This document shows, one piece after another, positions 1 to 11,713 of a stretch of 64,000 bases of DNA; the stretch's first letter is position 1, and each line of letters begins with the position of its first letter. The DNA lies in contig CM044311.1 in assembly GCA_024291935.2 (NCBI GenBank), positions 30,694,001 through 30,758,000 on the forward strand. The letters run 5' to 3'. Made by a program: the position numbers and the translations under genes. A model generated the notes under the pieces. It was not told where the DNA came from and ran no database searches. It saw only the letters and a program-made list of their open reading frames with translations. Source of the stretch: Okapia johnstoni. Lineage: Eukaryota > Chordata > Mammalia > Artiodactyla > Giraffidae.

Positions 1-484
1 AATGTGTTATCCTCAAGAGTATATACAAATGTAAAAAAATTATTACAACAATATATGAGTGAAAGTAGAATATGTATGCAAATATTCAGTGAAGCTGAGT
101 GGGTTAAGAACACGATGCAGAAATAAAGTAGTAACTTATCTGGGCCCTCAGGGATAAATAGGAATCCCCCATCAAAAGAGGACTGCTTTTATTACAAGTG
201 AGGTAAATAAAGAAATGTATTTTTTAACATCTCTGGTCTTGCTTTCTCGTTCTCCTTTACAGAAATGTTCTTGTATACCTTGGTTATTAAAATTTTGAAT
301 TCCTTAATTCTCAATTCTGAGTCCTCCTTACAACCTATACATGCTTCCTAAGCTATTGCTTCTATACACATAGCATTAATTATAACCTGTATGTCAGTTA
401 CTACCAAATTTATGTCTCTGAGGCAGGCTACTCTGGTAATCTACAGACCATGTTCCCAACTGTGTATTTGACAGCTGTTCTTAA
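1..484. other. unique AT-rich DNA, no gene
   Basis: No repeat family, RNA gene or coding potential is recognised here. It ends where the L2 similarity begins. Confidence 0.5.
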
Positions 485-1240
485 ATGTCTCAGGGACACT
501 TCAAACTGAAAATGTCTAAAATCTTATTATACTAACAATGTCTCCCAACATTGAAAGGGCCCTCTTCAGGTACTCTTGCCCAAGGATTGACAGTCATTTA
601 CTTCTGCTCTTTGACTCTTTCCCTGTTTTAACCCCCAAATCTAACCCAGAACCAAGTCCTATTGATAGACAATCTCTCTTAACAATCTCACTTCTCTTAT
701 TTCCATCAATCATCATATCTCACCTGAGCTACTGTAATTTCTAATTCATTTTTCTCTTTATTATATCTCAACAATGTATCAAAATGAAATCTGAATTAAA
801 TGCCTTCAGTGGCTTCTTATTGTCTAAAAGGACTTATAGTGATTGATTGATTTCCACCTATTTTCTCCTAATTGTACTTTCTCTCTATGGTTAAGCCTCG
901 GATTTTTAGTTCTGTAAATTCATCAAGCTTCCTCCTGCCCCAGAGCCTTTGCACACGGCTATGTCTTTGGCTCGTAATATTTTTCAATTCCATAACACGT
1001 ATGTAACTTCTATTCATCTTTCATATGTCAAATCAAAGTCACACCAAGGATTCCTGCACTGACCATCCTTCCCTTTCCCCAAGTCCCATAGTATGCCCAC
1101 TCAATGCAGTACACATCCTTCTCTCTTTTTATCAGCTCTCAGAGTGGGAAATTTTTATATATTACTGGCATTAATTGCTTAATGTCTGCCTTGTAGATCC
1201 CCTTTTCCAAGTGTATCAGGACAGTATTACATAAATACCT
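485..1240 (+). repeat. L2 LINE fossil, ORF2 3' part and 3' UTR
   Basis: Degenerate L2 (CR1-clade LINE) in sense orientation. Blocks recalling the consensus appear in the right order: an 'accaagtcct' block near 650, 'tcacctgagctactg' near 720, 'cagtggcttcttat' near 810, the 'cagagcctttgcac' block near 940, and 'ctgaccatcc' near 1060. No frame is intact; the 68-residue frame at 538-744 is chance. Divergence is high, as expected for a mammal-wide element. Family call from remembered consensus. Confidence 0.7.
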
Positions 1241-2344
1241 GCAATATGAGGGGTCATTTATTTTTTTAGTGAAATTGATTAGCGAGTATACCTTATACAT
1301 GTGTAGTCAATAAATTGAGGTACACATAAATTTAAGATTATTATTTTAACTTTTACATTAAAATTTAACTTTGGTGCTGACTTTATATTTATCTGTTTAG
1401 GTATAATGTCACATAGTTCATTGAGTGCTTTTCAGAGTGGTCTGAAATCTTAAAGAAAAGGAAATTAAAAATAAAAGGAAGACTAATTAAAGTTCTTATT
1501 ATCTTTGGCTGGCTTTCTATTTCTATCTGGACCATTTTGACCTTAAGAAGAGTGTTGTCAGTTACAAAGTCAACATTTCATTCATCTAATTTGCCAGAAT
1601 GAATGCTTTGTGAATCATCTTTCAGAACTCTAGCATAATTTTAGGTGGACAGCTATATGTCAGCTTACACTATTTTGAGACCACACTTTGATTTGCTGTT
1701 CGGGTTGTCTTTCACTAAGTTTGCGGTAGTGCTCAAGTATTTCTATCTTATGCTTATTTACTGATAAATACTGAATTCATCTTAAATCAGTGAAAAAAAA
1801 CTTTTTTTACTTTCTTTGACCAGCTCAGCAAAAAATAATGACATTCTTTTATGTCTGTCTTTAAAGTTTGCATTTGCAATTGACATATTTAGGTGAGGTT
1901 GAAGAAATTAAGCAATAAATTGGGTCTTTCCATGGTACATATATGTAAAATTTATCATGTGCCATGAATGTATTCTTGGTTTTCACAGAATCTCTCCCAC
2001 TTAAGTTCTATTCTTTAGATATTTTTTGTTCATTGACTTTGCTGTGCTCTAGTATCTATTCTTTCTAGTACTGTAACATCAGTACAATCCTCAGTTATAT
2101 CACATCATTTGAAGATGTGCATTTCAAATAATTTTCTTCTACTCTTCTACTTCTGGTAGCACTTCTTAGGATCATTGTACAACAGTATTTGGGGTATATT
2201 GCTTTTATTTATCCATTGTATTCATTCAGCAGGGTTCATTTGTGCTAAAACTGTGGCCTGTTTGCAGGTAATGACGACTGAGAACTTTCTTGATACTGGT
2301 AACTCTTGGCCTTTAAAGTTCAGCAATAGAGTTTGTTGATGGTA
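1241..2344. other. unique AT-rich DNA
   Basis: Short A/T runs only. Neither an open frame nor a known repeat is recognised. Confidence 0.45.
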
Positions 2345-2672
2345 CTGAGAAAGTAGTCTAGGATAGCTCTGTCTGAGAAATCTAATGAAACCACATAATT
2401 TAAAGTTTTCTAGGAGCCATATTAAAAATGCAATAAGATAAATAAACAGGGGAAATTAATTTAGTAACACTAAATATAATAGCCAAAATTTCATATTAGT
2501 ATATAATCAGCATATGTTTTCTTTAAATTCTTCTCTTTAATTCTTTTTTCCATGCTGTCTTTGTAATCCAGTGATTATGTTACACTTGCAAGACATATTA
2601 ATTCAAACTTGCCCCCTTTCAGTGGTTTAAAACCACACGTGGGTGGTGGCTACCATACTGGATAGTAGTATT
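2345..2672. repeat. probable ancient DNA-transposon fossil
   Basis: Internal phrases such as 'tctaggagccatatta' near 2410 and 'gggtggtggctacca' near 2641 recall a common mammalian hAT-type non-autonomous element that ends in a 'gtggctaccatattgga'-like motif. Exact family not identified, and no terminal repeat is clear. Confidence 0.35.
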
Positions 2673-2850
2673 CTAGGAGCTTGCTACTCAGAATGTTCCT
2701 CTAGATCAAGCAGTGTCTGCATCACCTGTGAACATGTTACACCAGATTAGATATTAGATCCCACCCAGACCTACTGGATCAGTAGCTTTATTTTTTAAAA
2801 AATCCTCAAGTGATTCAAGGCACACTTAAGACTGAAAGGCCTTGCTCTAG
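2673..2850 (+). repeat. MER5-like (hAT-Charlie) fossil
   Basis: Order of blocks resembles MER5A: 'gcatcacctgtgaac' near 2719, 'cccagacctactggatc' near 2764, then 'tcctcaagtgattcaagg' near 2802. This is a non-autonomous DNA transposon with no coding capacity. It directly abuts the preceding fossil. Confidence 0.55.
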
Positions 2851-2910
2851 AATTGATATGACACTTCTGATTTCTTAAGTTATTAGGATTGCTCTTTACG
2901 CTGTAGATTA

Positions 2911-4100
2911 TTTTTATAACAACTTTACTGATACATAATTCACATACACAACATTCACCCTGTTAAAGTGTATAATTCAGTGATTTTTAATAAATTCAGT
3001 TGCACAAACATTACTGCTGTCTAATTTTACAATGTTTTTCTCACCTCAAAAAGAAAACCTGTACTGATTAGCTATCACAGCTCATTCCCTTTAGGCCCAC
3101 ACCACAGACAACCACTAATCTATTTCCTGTAGGTATGAATTTTCCAATTCTAGACATTTCATAAAAGTGGAAGTATAAGATATCAAATATATTGGCTTTT
3201 TTCATCTGATTTCTATCACATAGCATGACCCTTTTGGTCTAGCTTCTTTCACTTGGCAGATCATTCTTGAGGTTCACCCCATGTTTTAGCATGTATTAGT
3301 ATTGTGTATTTTCCTTCCAACCTGAATACTTTTATTTAATTTTCTTACCTACTGATCAGGCTACAACCTCCAGTATAGTGTTCAATGGAAGTGATGAGGC
3401 TAGACATCCTTCTGTTTTTCTTGATCATAGGGGAAAATGTACTCACTTTTTTTTTTTTTTACTATTAAGTATAACGTTAGCTATGGAATTTTACTAAATG
3501 GCCTTTATCAGGTCAAGAAGTTTCTTTCTCTTCCTTGTTTGTTGAAAGTTTTTTTACATTGAGATATTAGATTTTTTCAATTTTTTTCTGCATCTTTTGG
3601 AATGATCATGAGAAGTGATCATTTATTCTATTAATTGAGATATTACATTGATTATATTTCATATGTTAAAAAGCAATCTTGAATTTCTGGAATAAATTCC
3701 ACTGGATCATGTGATATAATACTTTTTATGTGTTGCTAGATTCACTTTTCTGGTATTTTGTTGAGGATTTTTGCATCTACATAAGAGATATTGGTCTGCA
3801 GTATCCTTTTCTTCTGATAACTTGCCTAGTTTGGTATCATAGTAATAGTGGTACCTTAAATAAGCTGGGAAATATCCCTTCCTCTTCTAGTTTTTGGAAG
3901 AGTTTATGTAAATGATTGTGAAATTTCCTTTAAATATTTAGTACAAGTATCCAACAAAGGCATCTAGGTCTAAGTTTTCCTTTGTGGGCAATTTTTGTGA
4001 TTTCAGATTCATTTTCATTGCCTGTTTTACGTCTATCCAGATATTTTGTTTCTTCTGGAGTCAGATTCAGTGAGTTATGTTTTTCTGAAAAGCGTTCATA
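2911..4100 (-). repeat. old L1 LINE, 3' UTR and part of ORF2, minus strand
   Basis: Reverse-complement L1M-type sequence. 2911-3330 matches the 3' UTR pattern (its sense end reads like 'tgaattatatctcaataaa'), including the 'gacatttcataaaagtgg' block near 3153. From about 3345 it changes to antisense ORF2 reverse transcriptase sequence ('gttgaggatttttgcatcta' near 3760, 'gagatattggtctgcag' near 3785). The jump implies an internal deletion of the ORF2 3' part, or two adjacent copies. Frames are broken, so it is dead. The 61-residue plus-strand frame at 3730-3915 is an antisense shadow. Confidence 0.75.
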
Positions 4101-4737
4101 GCCGTTTCATGAATGTGGTTATTAAGGTGAATCAAGGAAGTCAAACTCTTTTTCTTCACCACTCATAATATGCAACAGAGATAATTCCCTTTAGTTGACA
4201 TTGTAGCAATAAAGCCACAATGAGCCTTGGGAAGTATATATTTGTGACATTTAATACTTCTTTATGATTTTTTAAGCAGTATACAATGAAACAAAATCTT
4301 TTTTTTAAAATTACAGTTGACTTCCTACTCCTCCATAATAATTACAGAATATTTAAATAACAAGGGAAAACTAAACAGAAAAAGGACAGTACCAGTGATA
4401 AAATGATGAGTATAAGTAAATCCCCAAATTGATGATATATAACAACATGCGAAAGATCAGATCTACGTTTTCATGGTATATATCATATCTAAGTTAAATC
4501 CATGGAATACATTTTGAAGAAACTTGATCATGATTTAATCCACCCTTCCACTCAGTATGACTCCTTTTTATTTCTATTTCTTGATGAGATACTAACCCTT
4601 TACAATTTGCTTAAGTACTTAAACTCACAAGATAATTACCTCTACTAAAATAATCTGTTTTATTATTAGAAATGTCTCATATTTAGGAGGATAGTATTCA
4701 TTTTAAACAGAAAACTGCCTCTTAAGCTAGGCACTTT
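4101..4737. other. unique AT-rich DNA
   Basis: No repeat, exon-like or RNA-like pattern seen. Confidence 0.45.
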
Positions 4738-4845
4738 TAGTGAAAATGAAAAATATGAAAAATATGGAACATGAAAAATTGAAATATGAAAAATGTTTCA
4801 TGAAAATCATGAAAAATTTCAACATGAAAAATATGGAACAATTTA
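4738..4845. repeat. degenerate A-rich minisatellite, 'atgaaaaat' unit
   Basis: About ten imperfect copies of an 8-12 base unit built on 'atgaaaaat', with variants such as 'atatgg' and 'catgaaaa'. It lies just upstream of a Bov SINE. Confidence 0.7.
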
Positions 4846-4857
4846 CTTCTAAGTAGC

Positions 4858-4976
4858 ACCTGGAGAAGGAAATGGCAACCCACTCCAGTATTCTTGCCTG
4901 GAGAATCCCATGGACAGGGGAGCCTGGCAGACTACAGCCCATTGGGTTGCAAAGAGTTGGACACAACTGAGCAACT
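4858..4976 (+). mobile_element. Bov-tA/Bov-A SINE, 5'-truncated
   Basis: Bov-A body in sense direction ('ggcaacccactccagtattc' near 4873; 'gttggacacaactgagcaac' near 4956). The tRNA-Glu-derived head is absent. It ends in a CA repeat, a common Bov-tA tail. Confidence 0.9.
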
Positions 4977-4999
4977 AACACACACACACACACACACAA
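4977..4999 (+). repeat. (CA)n microsatellite at SINE tail
   Basis: About eleven CA units directly after the SINE 3' end, so probably seeded by the SINE tail. Confidence 0.95.
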
Positions 5000-5404
5000 C
5001 TAACAGCCTTCATGACATAAGGCAGCAAAGCATTTCCTTCTCAGTAGATTTTTAATATAAATATTATGGATAAAACTTAAATTCTGAGAACATAATCTAC
5101 ATTTTAAATTTCTAATGAATTTTCTTTTGAAATAGCACATAATTTAAAGTATCTCCTACCATTTTCTAATTATGTGCTTTTCTTTCTTGACCTTGATTCA
5201 TTGTCACATAAAAGATATAATCAAGAAATAGTAAATATGTATGGAGAAAAAGTAGCTACTGAGATATGTATCTGTAAGTTGAAATAGAAAAGAGATTTGC
5301 CTATAAAAATGTCTCCTCTAAGTGTTTACTTTTAAATGGCTTGTTTTGGGGAAAATGAAGGAGATTACTGAACATATGATCAGGGATCAATAAATATTAA
5401 GTGA
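5000..5404. other. unique AT-rich DNA
   Basis: Nothing recognised beyond short A/T runs. Confidence 0.4.
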
Positions 5405-5720
5405 TTTTAATATGGAAGGTGGAATAATGGCCATCAAATGTGAGCATATCCTCATCCCCTGAAGTTGTGAACATGTTCGATTACATGGCAAATAGAGAAT
5501 TAAGTTTGCACACAGAATTAAGGTTGCTGATTAAGCTGCTCTTAAAATAGGGAGATTACCTTGAGATTTCCAAGTGGACTCAATGTGACCTTTTGGATTG
5601 ATTGAGAAAGTAAGAGTAGGCTCTCATCTGAAAGGAGTTGGGAGATGGTTGATGTAGACTAGAAGATGTCCTGGAGATGCAGTCAAATCTGATGTTATTT
5701 GAGATCATGTTAAATAAGGT
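5405..5720 (+). repeat. ancient MER-class interspersed repeat (family B)
   Basis: Shares blocks with 47478-47735: 'cctcatcccctgaagttgtg' here versus 'cttaatccccaaaacctgta' there, followed in both by 'aacatg/ctatg', 'ttacatggc/ttatagga' and a 'gatggggagattat'-like block. A widespread mammalian repeat pattern. I cannot name the subfamily with certainty. Confidence 0.5.
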
Positions 5721-6087
5721 AAGATTATATCTTTATACAGATAAATAATTTTGCATATTTTCCATGTTTATATTGGTGGCAGTTTAATTGATGGCAACTG
5801 ATACCATTTGCCAATTTAGTTGCACCCCAAATGTCAACTGCTTTTGCATTCACTGCCTGGTTGAATTGTAAATGTACACATGGACCTATGGCATTGGGAA
5901 ACTATTATTAGTTAGGTCAGTTGTCACACATATCATTTATTAGAAATTCAATGGAAAAAATTTCCTATGTATTACAGGTTGTTGTGAGAAATTATAAGAT
6001 TTTTTTCAGAGATTTCAGTAGTGTTTGTGCAATACATTCTTAAACTTATTAAGCTCCTGTAATATTGCAGGGTTGTTTTTTTTTTTT
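5721..6087. other. unique DNA ending in a poly-T run
   Basis: A poly-T tract lies at about 6076-6087. No gene-like feature. Confidence 0.4.
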
Positions 6088-6260
6088 ATAATACTTCGTT
6101 TAATCCTCACAACTTTGTGCTGGTATTTAGTGTTCCTTTTTATTGATTCATTAGAACTTGAAGGATTAAGTAAACTACTGAGTTAAAAAGCCTAGGATTT
6201 GAATAGAGTACTTCTGTTTCTAATGTCTGTACACTTTCTTCGTTACAGTATTTCTCAAAG
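6088..6260 (-). repeat. MIR SINE fossil, minus strand
   Basis: 'ttaatcctcacaactttgtg' near 6100, then a degenerate 'gattaagtaaactactgag' block near 6164, match the reverse complement of the MIR core. A Bov-tA inserted at its far edge. Confidence 0.55.
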
Positions 6261-6271
6261 TATGGTTACCA

Positions 6272-6474
6272 TGTGTTGTGCTATTCTCAATCATGTCAGA
6301 CTCTTTTTGACTCCCTGGACTGTAGCCCACCAGGCTGCTCTGTTCATGGGATTCTCCAGGCAAGACTACTGGAGTGGGTTGCCATGACCTCCTCTAGGGG
6401 GTCTTTGCGACCCAGGGATTGAACCCGTGTCTCATGTCTCAGGAAGTTTCTTTACCACTAGCGCCACTTGAGAA
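6272..6474 (-). mobile_element. Bov-tA SINE, near full length, minus strand
   Basis: Reads antisense through the Bov-A body ('caggcaagactactggagtg') into the tRNA-Glu-derived head: B box complement 'gggattgaacccgtg' near 6416 and A-box region ending near 6470. Several point changes. Confidence 0.9.
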
Positions 6475-6478
6475 TCCT

Positions 6479-6920
6479 TAACAATTAGCATTCCCAATTA
6501 AATTCAGGGTAACATATACCTGAAAGGTTCAAATGTCTAAGATTGGAATGTTCTTGCTATAATCTATGTTTAACTTCGATGTCCTGTGCTAAAAGTTTTA
6601 TTTAATTTCATTATAGGAGCTCAGTGAGTCTCCAATTCCCAGATTGGATTTCCAAAGAATGAAACATAACAAGTTTATAGTTGGAAGGGAATTCTCTTGC
6701 TTTTTGTGTGGTTGCAAAGTAGTTCTTTTTATACTTTTGCTCTACTCTCATGAAAGGAATAAGGTAAACTTGAAGGCTGTTGGAATCCAAGAAGTGGGGA
6801 TTGTTAGCAATTGGTAACAAGTGAAGAAGCTGTGCACTCCTTGGTTTTTGGCATGCTGGTCTTGAGTTGATATGAACATTCTCACTTCACTATACTGTAG
6901 ATTGAAGGAAACTATTGCCT
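6479..6920. other. unique DNA
   Basis: No known repeat. The 69-residue minus-strand frame at 6611-6820 shows no domain. Confidence 0.4.
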
Positions 6921-7068
6921 ATGGAAGATCCCCTGAAGGAGCGATGGCAACCCACTCCAGTATTCTTGCTTGGAAAATCCCGTGGACAGAGGAGCGTGAT
7001 GGGCTACAGTCCATAGAGTTGCAAAGGGCCAGACATGAGTGAAGTTACTTGGCATGTATGCATGCATG
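6921..7068 (+). mobile_element. Bov-tA SINE, 5'-truncated
   Basis: Starts at the 'gaagatcccctg' link after the tRNA head and runs through the Bov-A body. The tail has become an ATGC repeat at 7052-7071. Confidence 0.9.
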
Positions 7069-7071
7069 CGT

Positions 7072-8099
7072 TGCTTATGAGGAATTGCATTCTGTGTTCT
7101 AAAACCAACTCTGGATGATCTTTTGGGATTCAGTTTGTTTCTATGTTAGAGATTAACTGTATTTGGTTCCAGGAAATAAACATTGCTACTACTTAGATAT
7201 TAAATTGCAGTGAGTACGTATTTACTTAAATTCTTACCAGAGTTGTGGGAGAGAGGCAGTCACAATACACAGGGAAATCCTGAAATGTAGCCATGGTTGG
7301 CCTTGCCTTTAGCTGATGCTTTGTGATTCACTTGTTTGATATATAAGATAAAGGAGACATACGAAATACGACTCAAGATTCTCATATACAATTAATCTCA
7401 TTTAAGTTGCCTAGGCTGTAAATACAGTCACTGAAATGATAGTTATGTGTTGTTTTCCTGCAAACTGACCCTGGGGTGAAAAAGGTTAAAGGTGTGAACA
7501 AAAGATTTAAATTGGTAACATTCAGTGTGTGAGTTGAACACATGCCAGGACCCAACAAACCCTGTTTCAGAAATTGAGTAGACCTTGGTGATAACCAAAG
7601 GTGATTACTGGAACCTTTCTGTATGGTCTGTCCAGCCTATGTGGGTGGGAATGGCCCCTGCTATCGATGTTTGAAAACTATTACTTGCTCCTAAATAGCT
7701 ATGATTTAGAGAGAGAGCACTCAAACACTAATGTAGTTCAGGATGTGAAAAACAGCTCACCGTGTGAGATAAGTTAATATATGTAATTGGGGAGACTGTG
7801 AGTTGAATTCTTTGGAGAAAACGTGGTTTGCAAATTGAACACATTAATAATGAATATCATTACTGGTTTACTCGTGACCTAAAGAATAGGTCCAAGGGAT
7901 AAAATGCATCTTTTGCCTTCGCAGCATGAAAGGTACTTTCGTATTTTGATAATAAATACTCGAGGCAGGTAGTAGACTGTAACTAAAAGTATGTGCTCAG
8001 AGACTCCCGTAGAAGAGTTTGTCTTCCGACATGCTGAAGGGCCCCCAGGGTTGGTGGCAGCTTAATAAAATATGTGAGTGTTCAGTATGGAGCTGTTAA
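7072..8099. other. repeat-poor unique DNA
   Basis: No repeat recognised. There is no open frame with domain signs. Together with 8100-8900 this is one of the longest repeat-poor blocks of the window. Confidence 0.45.
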
Positions 8100-8900
8100 G
8101 TTATTTATTCCTCTTCTGATACTGCATGCATGAACTGCCACTGTGTGATGAATCATGGAAGAGAATGGGAACTGACAAACAACTCTTCCTTTAGCGGCCG
8201 GTCACACTGACAGCATCAATAGGAAAACACATCATGGTTTCTAAAATGCCACATTTTCACCATTTACCCTGAATAAGACATGAAAGTCTTTAAGGAAAGC
8301 AGTAGTACGTTATCATTAAGGACCAGCTGACAGAGAGGCGAGTGTGCTTTGAACTCTCTCAAGTCATCATTCTTAATTTCTTCTCTCCTCAGATGGAAGG
8401 CCCACCCACCTGGGCTCTGAGCAAGGCAGGGGCTATTCCACCTTTTAAAATCTCATTGATAGATTGGTTTCATCAACACCCATCCTGGCTCCTACCCATG
8501 GGGAGAGTCTCCTGTTCTCATTAGGGTCCTGTAATGTCTGTGGCAAACATTGTTCTCATGCAAATAGAATGACACGGAAGATAAGGGCCATGAAAATTCA
8601 ATTTCCCCCGACCGTCATTACCCTTTTGCTTTTAGTTATTCCCACTTCAGTCGGCAGGCGGTAATGTGTGCAATCTGCTGGTACTTTTGCAAGATGATCA
8701 CTACATTTTAGTAATGAATTTCCCAGCTATTTGCACTAGGGGGTGTTTTAGCAAGTTCCCTTGTTTTCCTAATGCAGACTTGGCAGCGATCCTTGCATAG
8801 TTCTTCCCTAGTGGATTTTCCCTATGGCGAATGCCTGGTTAATATAACTTTCATTCAGTACTTTCTCTTTTTTAGTCATCAGTGGCACCTGTAAAGTAGG
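8100..8900. promoter_or_regulatory. candidate conserved non-coding element
   Basis: Free of recognisable repeats, with locally higher GC and several retained CpGs (for example 'agcggccggtcac' near 8193, 'ccccgaccgtcattac' near 8607, 'cagtcggcaggcgg' near 8649). TAAT-type and octamer-like ('atgcaaat' near 8559) motifs are present. No splice-bounded exon or long frame. Regulatory role is inference; conservation was not testable. Confidence 0.3.
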
Positions 8901-9589
8901 GTCGGTGGTTTGTTTAATATTGTCTGGAAAATAAAAATAAAATCGTCTACCTGTTTCAAGCCAAAAGGTGAAAACCTGCTATCAAAAGACACATTGGAAT
9001 ATTTCTCCATCATCTGTGACCAAACTTGGATAGTTTAATAATAATGTAAAATTCAGAGTAACTTATATAAATATATGAAATCATGAAAGTGTGTAAGTTA
9101 AATAAATCATGTTTTAGAACAAATAGCCCTACTTGGGCTCAGCTGAAAACTGAGAACTGATAGGGTACAGATAAATTTCTGATATTTAATCCTACCCTGT
9201 ATATTTTAAGTTTCTTCAGTCATGGAATTAAGTAGGTAAACATTTGATGCCAGTGATATGTTATAGCAAGTCTTGGTTTCTTCTGAAATGATCTCTCCAC
9301 CTCTTTATTAGTCTGAGAGTTAGCCGTAGGGAAAAAAGAAGGGAGACAGAGACAGAGAAAAAAATGTAGACTTAGCAGAGCTAACAGATTTGTGCGTGTG
9401 TCTGTTCATTTCAGACAGAACATGAATTATACTTTCTCTGATGCTTTTTGTCTTAATAGTAATTGTGGAGGGCAAGCACAAAGGCATTCTTTTCAATGTC
9501 ATATTATATAAAGCATATTTATTTCCTAAATAAATAGACATGCGCTTCCCCAGTGATTAGGAAAAGCCTTTTACATATAGTAGCATTTT
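8901..9589. other. unique AT-rich DNA
   Basis: Contains an A/G-rich patch at 9328-9365. Otherwise nothing recognised. Confidence 0.4.
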
Positions 9590-9598
9590 ATGTGTGAA

Positions 9599-9864
9599 TA
9601 TTCATTGGAAGTCCTGATCTGAAGCTGAAGCTCCAATACTTTGGAAACCTGATGCAAAGAGCCAACTCATTGGAAAAGACTGTGATGCTAGAAAACATGC
9701 AAGAGGAGAAGGGGGTGACAGAGGATGAGATGGTTGGATGGCATCACTGACTCAATGGACATGAGTTTGTGCAAACTCAGGGAGATAGTGAAGTACAGGG
9801 AAGCCTGGCATGCTACAGTTCATGGGGAAGCAGAGTCCGACATGACTTAGAGACTGAACAACAA
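9599..9864 (+). mobile_element. BovB LINE, 3' end only
   Basis: Severely 5'-truncated BovB (RTE) copy: 'ctgaagctgaagctccaata' near 9619 through the 3' terminus 'agagactgaacaac'. Flanked by a perfect 9-bp TSD 'atgtgtgaa' at 9590-9598 and 9865-9873, which fixes both ends. Non-coding remnant. Confidence 0.92.
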
Positions 9865-9873
9865 ATGTGTGAA

Positions 9874-11383
9874 GGAGACAAAAAGTTTCAAAAATTGTAA
9901 CACATATGAAAAAAATAATAGTTATTGTTACAAAGTTTGTCTTGAAAAATACTTTTTCCTACAAACTATGAAGCTGTTTCTGTAAAGGGATTAATGCTAT
10001 TCTATTTACATCATCTTGAAATATTTTCATTGGGATAATGCGTTGGATGCATTAGCCATTTAAATGTACTTATTTAATAATGTAGATCCAAAAGATTATA
10101 TTGATGCAATGAAAAAAAGAGAGAAATTGAGTTATTTATGTACCAGAGTTGTTTCATATACTTACTGATGTATGCAATATAGGTCAGTAATTAAGATGAA
10201 ACTGTTCAGAATATCTGGGGGGCATACCATACACTTTATATGTGAATGGTTAGCAATAAGAGGTACAGAAAATTACACTTGAACTACAGTTTTATTACTG
10301 CTACTTCAGATTAGACCCTGAGCATATAATTACTATATTCTTGGCATGTAATTAATCAGGAGTTACAGACTGACCTAGAGAAATAATGATACTGTATTTT
10401 TAAACTAATAAGTAGAACTTGAATATGAAACTGTATGTTGATTTTGAATGGATTGTATTGTGAGTTTGGGCTGCTGAAGAATAATTTATTGCTATGATAA
10501 CTTCTCCAATTTTCTATGGAATTAGAATATGTAAAGTATTATTAAAACATCCTTTATGACTGAATGGTTAACTGGTTTCACAGATAGGTAAAAGGAGTAC
10601 TCCAGTGGGTTGGAAGAAGCTGCTAATTACAACCCACCCTCCCTGTAAGCTTCATGGCCTGCACTTCTCGGAAAGAGGAAGCCAATCGAGCATGACTGCC
10701 TAGGGCATCTCAGTCCCAGGGGTTTTAGTTGTTTGTTTAGGTGTTGAGAAAAACACATTATGAACGTAATAATAATTATGTATTTGGAATTGGATTTTTG
10801 CATCTACGATACAAAGGTCTATCTTCCATAAAATGCAACCTCAGCATCATTTTTATAAAGCTTCATTTGCATATGTAGCCAAGACTATTTAAATATAACC
10901 TTCATTTGACTCCGGTGCTTCTTTTGACTATTGTTAATTTATTGTAGTATTATACATTCTTGGGGACCACTGTTCAAGCAAAATTTCAATTCTTTATCAA
11001 GGACAAATATGTGTATATGATCTTTAATTGATACTAAACATAAGGTAGGAGATTTTAAATTATTTTCCATTTCAGAGCCATATATCATCTTCTTATAATT
11101 GTATGTCAACATGACAGAAGTAAAGTAGTTGAACTTCGCTTATTTAGAGAATGATTTCATAGCAACTTATTTTTCTTTTCTGAAAAATAGCCCAAAGATA
11201 TTCTGTTTTTGGTTCCCCTTAAGGAAATCAGATTTAGAAATGAAAAATTCAGTTTGAAAATTTCTTAGCTTTCATTCACTTCCATGTATTTTCTTCTCTT
11301 TGTCTCTCATATCATTTGATTTCCCTTACTGCATTCTACCTCCTTTCTCTTCTCTCTTGCCCCATTCTCTGCTGTCATGTTTT
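9874..11383. other. unique AT-rich DNA
   Basis: No repeat family or frame of note. A moderately GC-rich patch lies at 10600-10730. Confidence 0.4.
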
Positions 11384-11545
11384 CTTACTGAAATGTGTAG
11401 CTTCCTTTCTAAGCAAGAATATTCCACAATCCATATCATATTCAAATTAATAGCTTCATCTCTTAATGAAATGTGTAGCTTACTTTCTAAGCAAGAATAT
11501 TCCATAATCCATATCATATTCAAATTAATAGCTTCATCCAAATAA
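11384..11545 (+). repeat. 78-bp direct tandem duplication, two copies
   Basis: Copy 1 about 11390-11467 and copy 2 about 11468-11545 align at period 78 with only about two differences in the ~70 best-aligned bases ('cttcc/cttac', 'cacaatc/cataatc'). Not a known transposon. It explains the repeated peptide in the short frame here. Confidence 0.92.
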
Positions 11546-11579
11546 CATACAAGAGTCATGGTCTAAATATGATGTAGGA

Positions 11580-11713
11580 TTGCATGCATGCATGCTAAGT
11601 CGCTTCAGTCATGTCCAACTCTGTGTGACCTTATGGATTACAGCCTGCCAGGCTCTTGTGTCCATGAGATTCTCCAGGCAGGAATACTGGAGTAGGTTGC
11701 CGTGCCCTCCCCA
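11580..11713 (-). mobile_element. Bov-tA SINE, partial, with (TGCA)n tail
   Basis: Antisense Bov-A body ending near 'ggttgccgtgccctcccc', so the tRNA head is missing. Begins with a TGCA repeat at 11580-11595 corresponding to the SINE 3' tail. Confidence 0.88.

Noticed and set aside
11300..11559. 81- and 77-codon frames with a repeated peptide as a repeat-protein gene
   Set aside because: The peptide repeat follows from the 78-bp DNA duplication; both strands are open, with no other coding sign.
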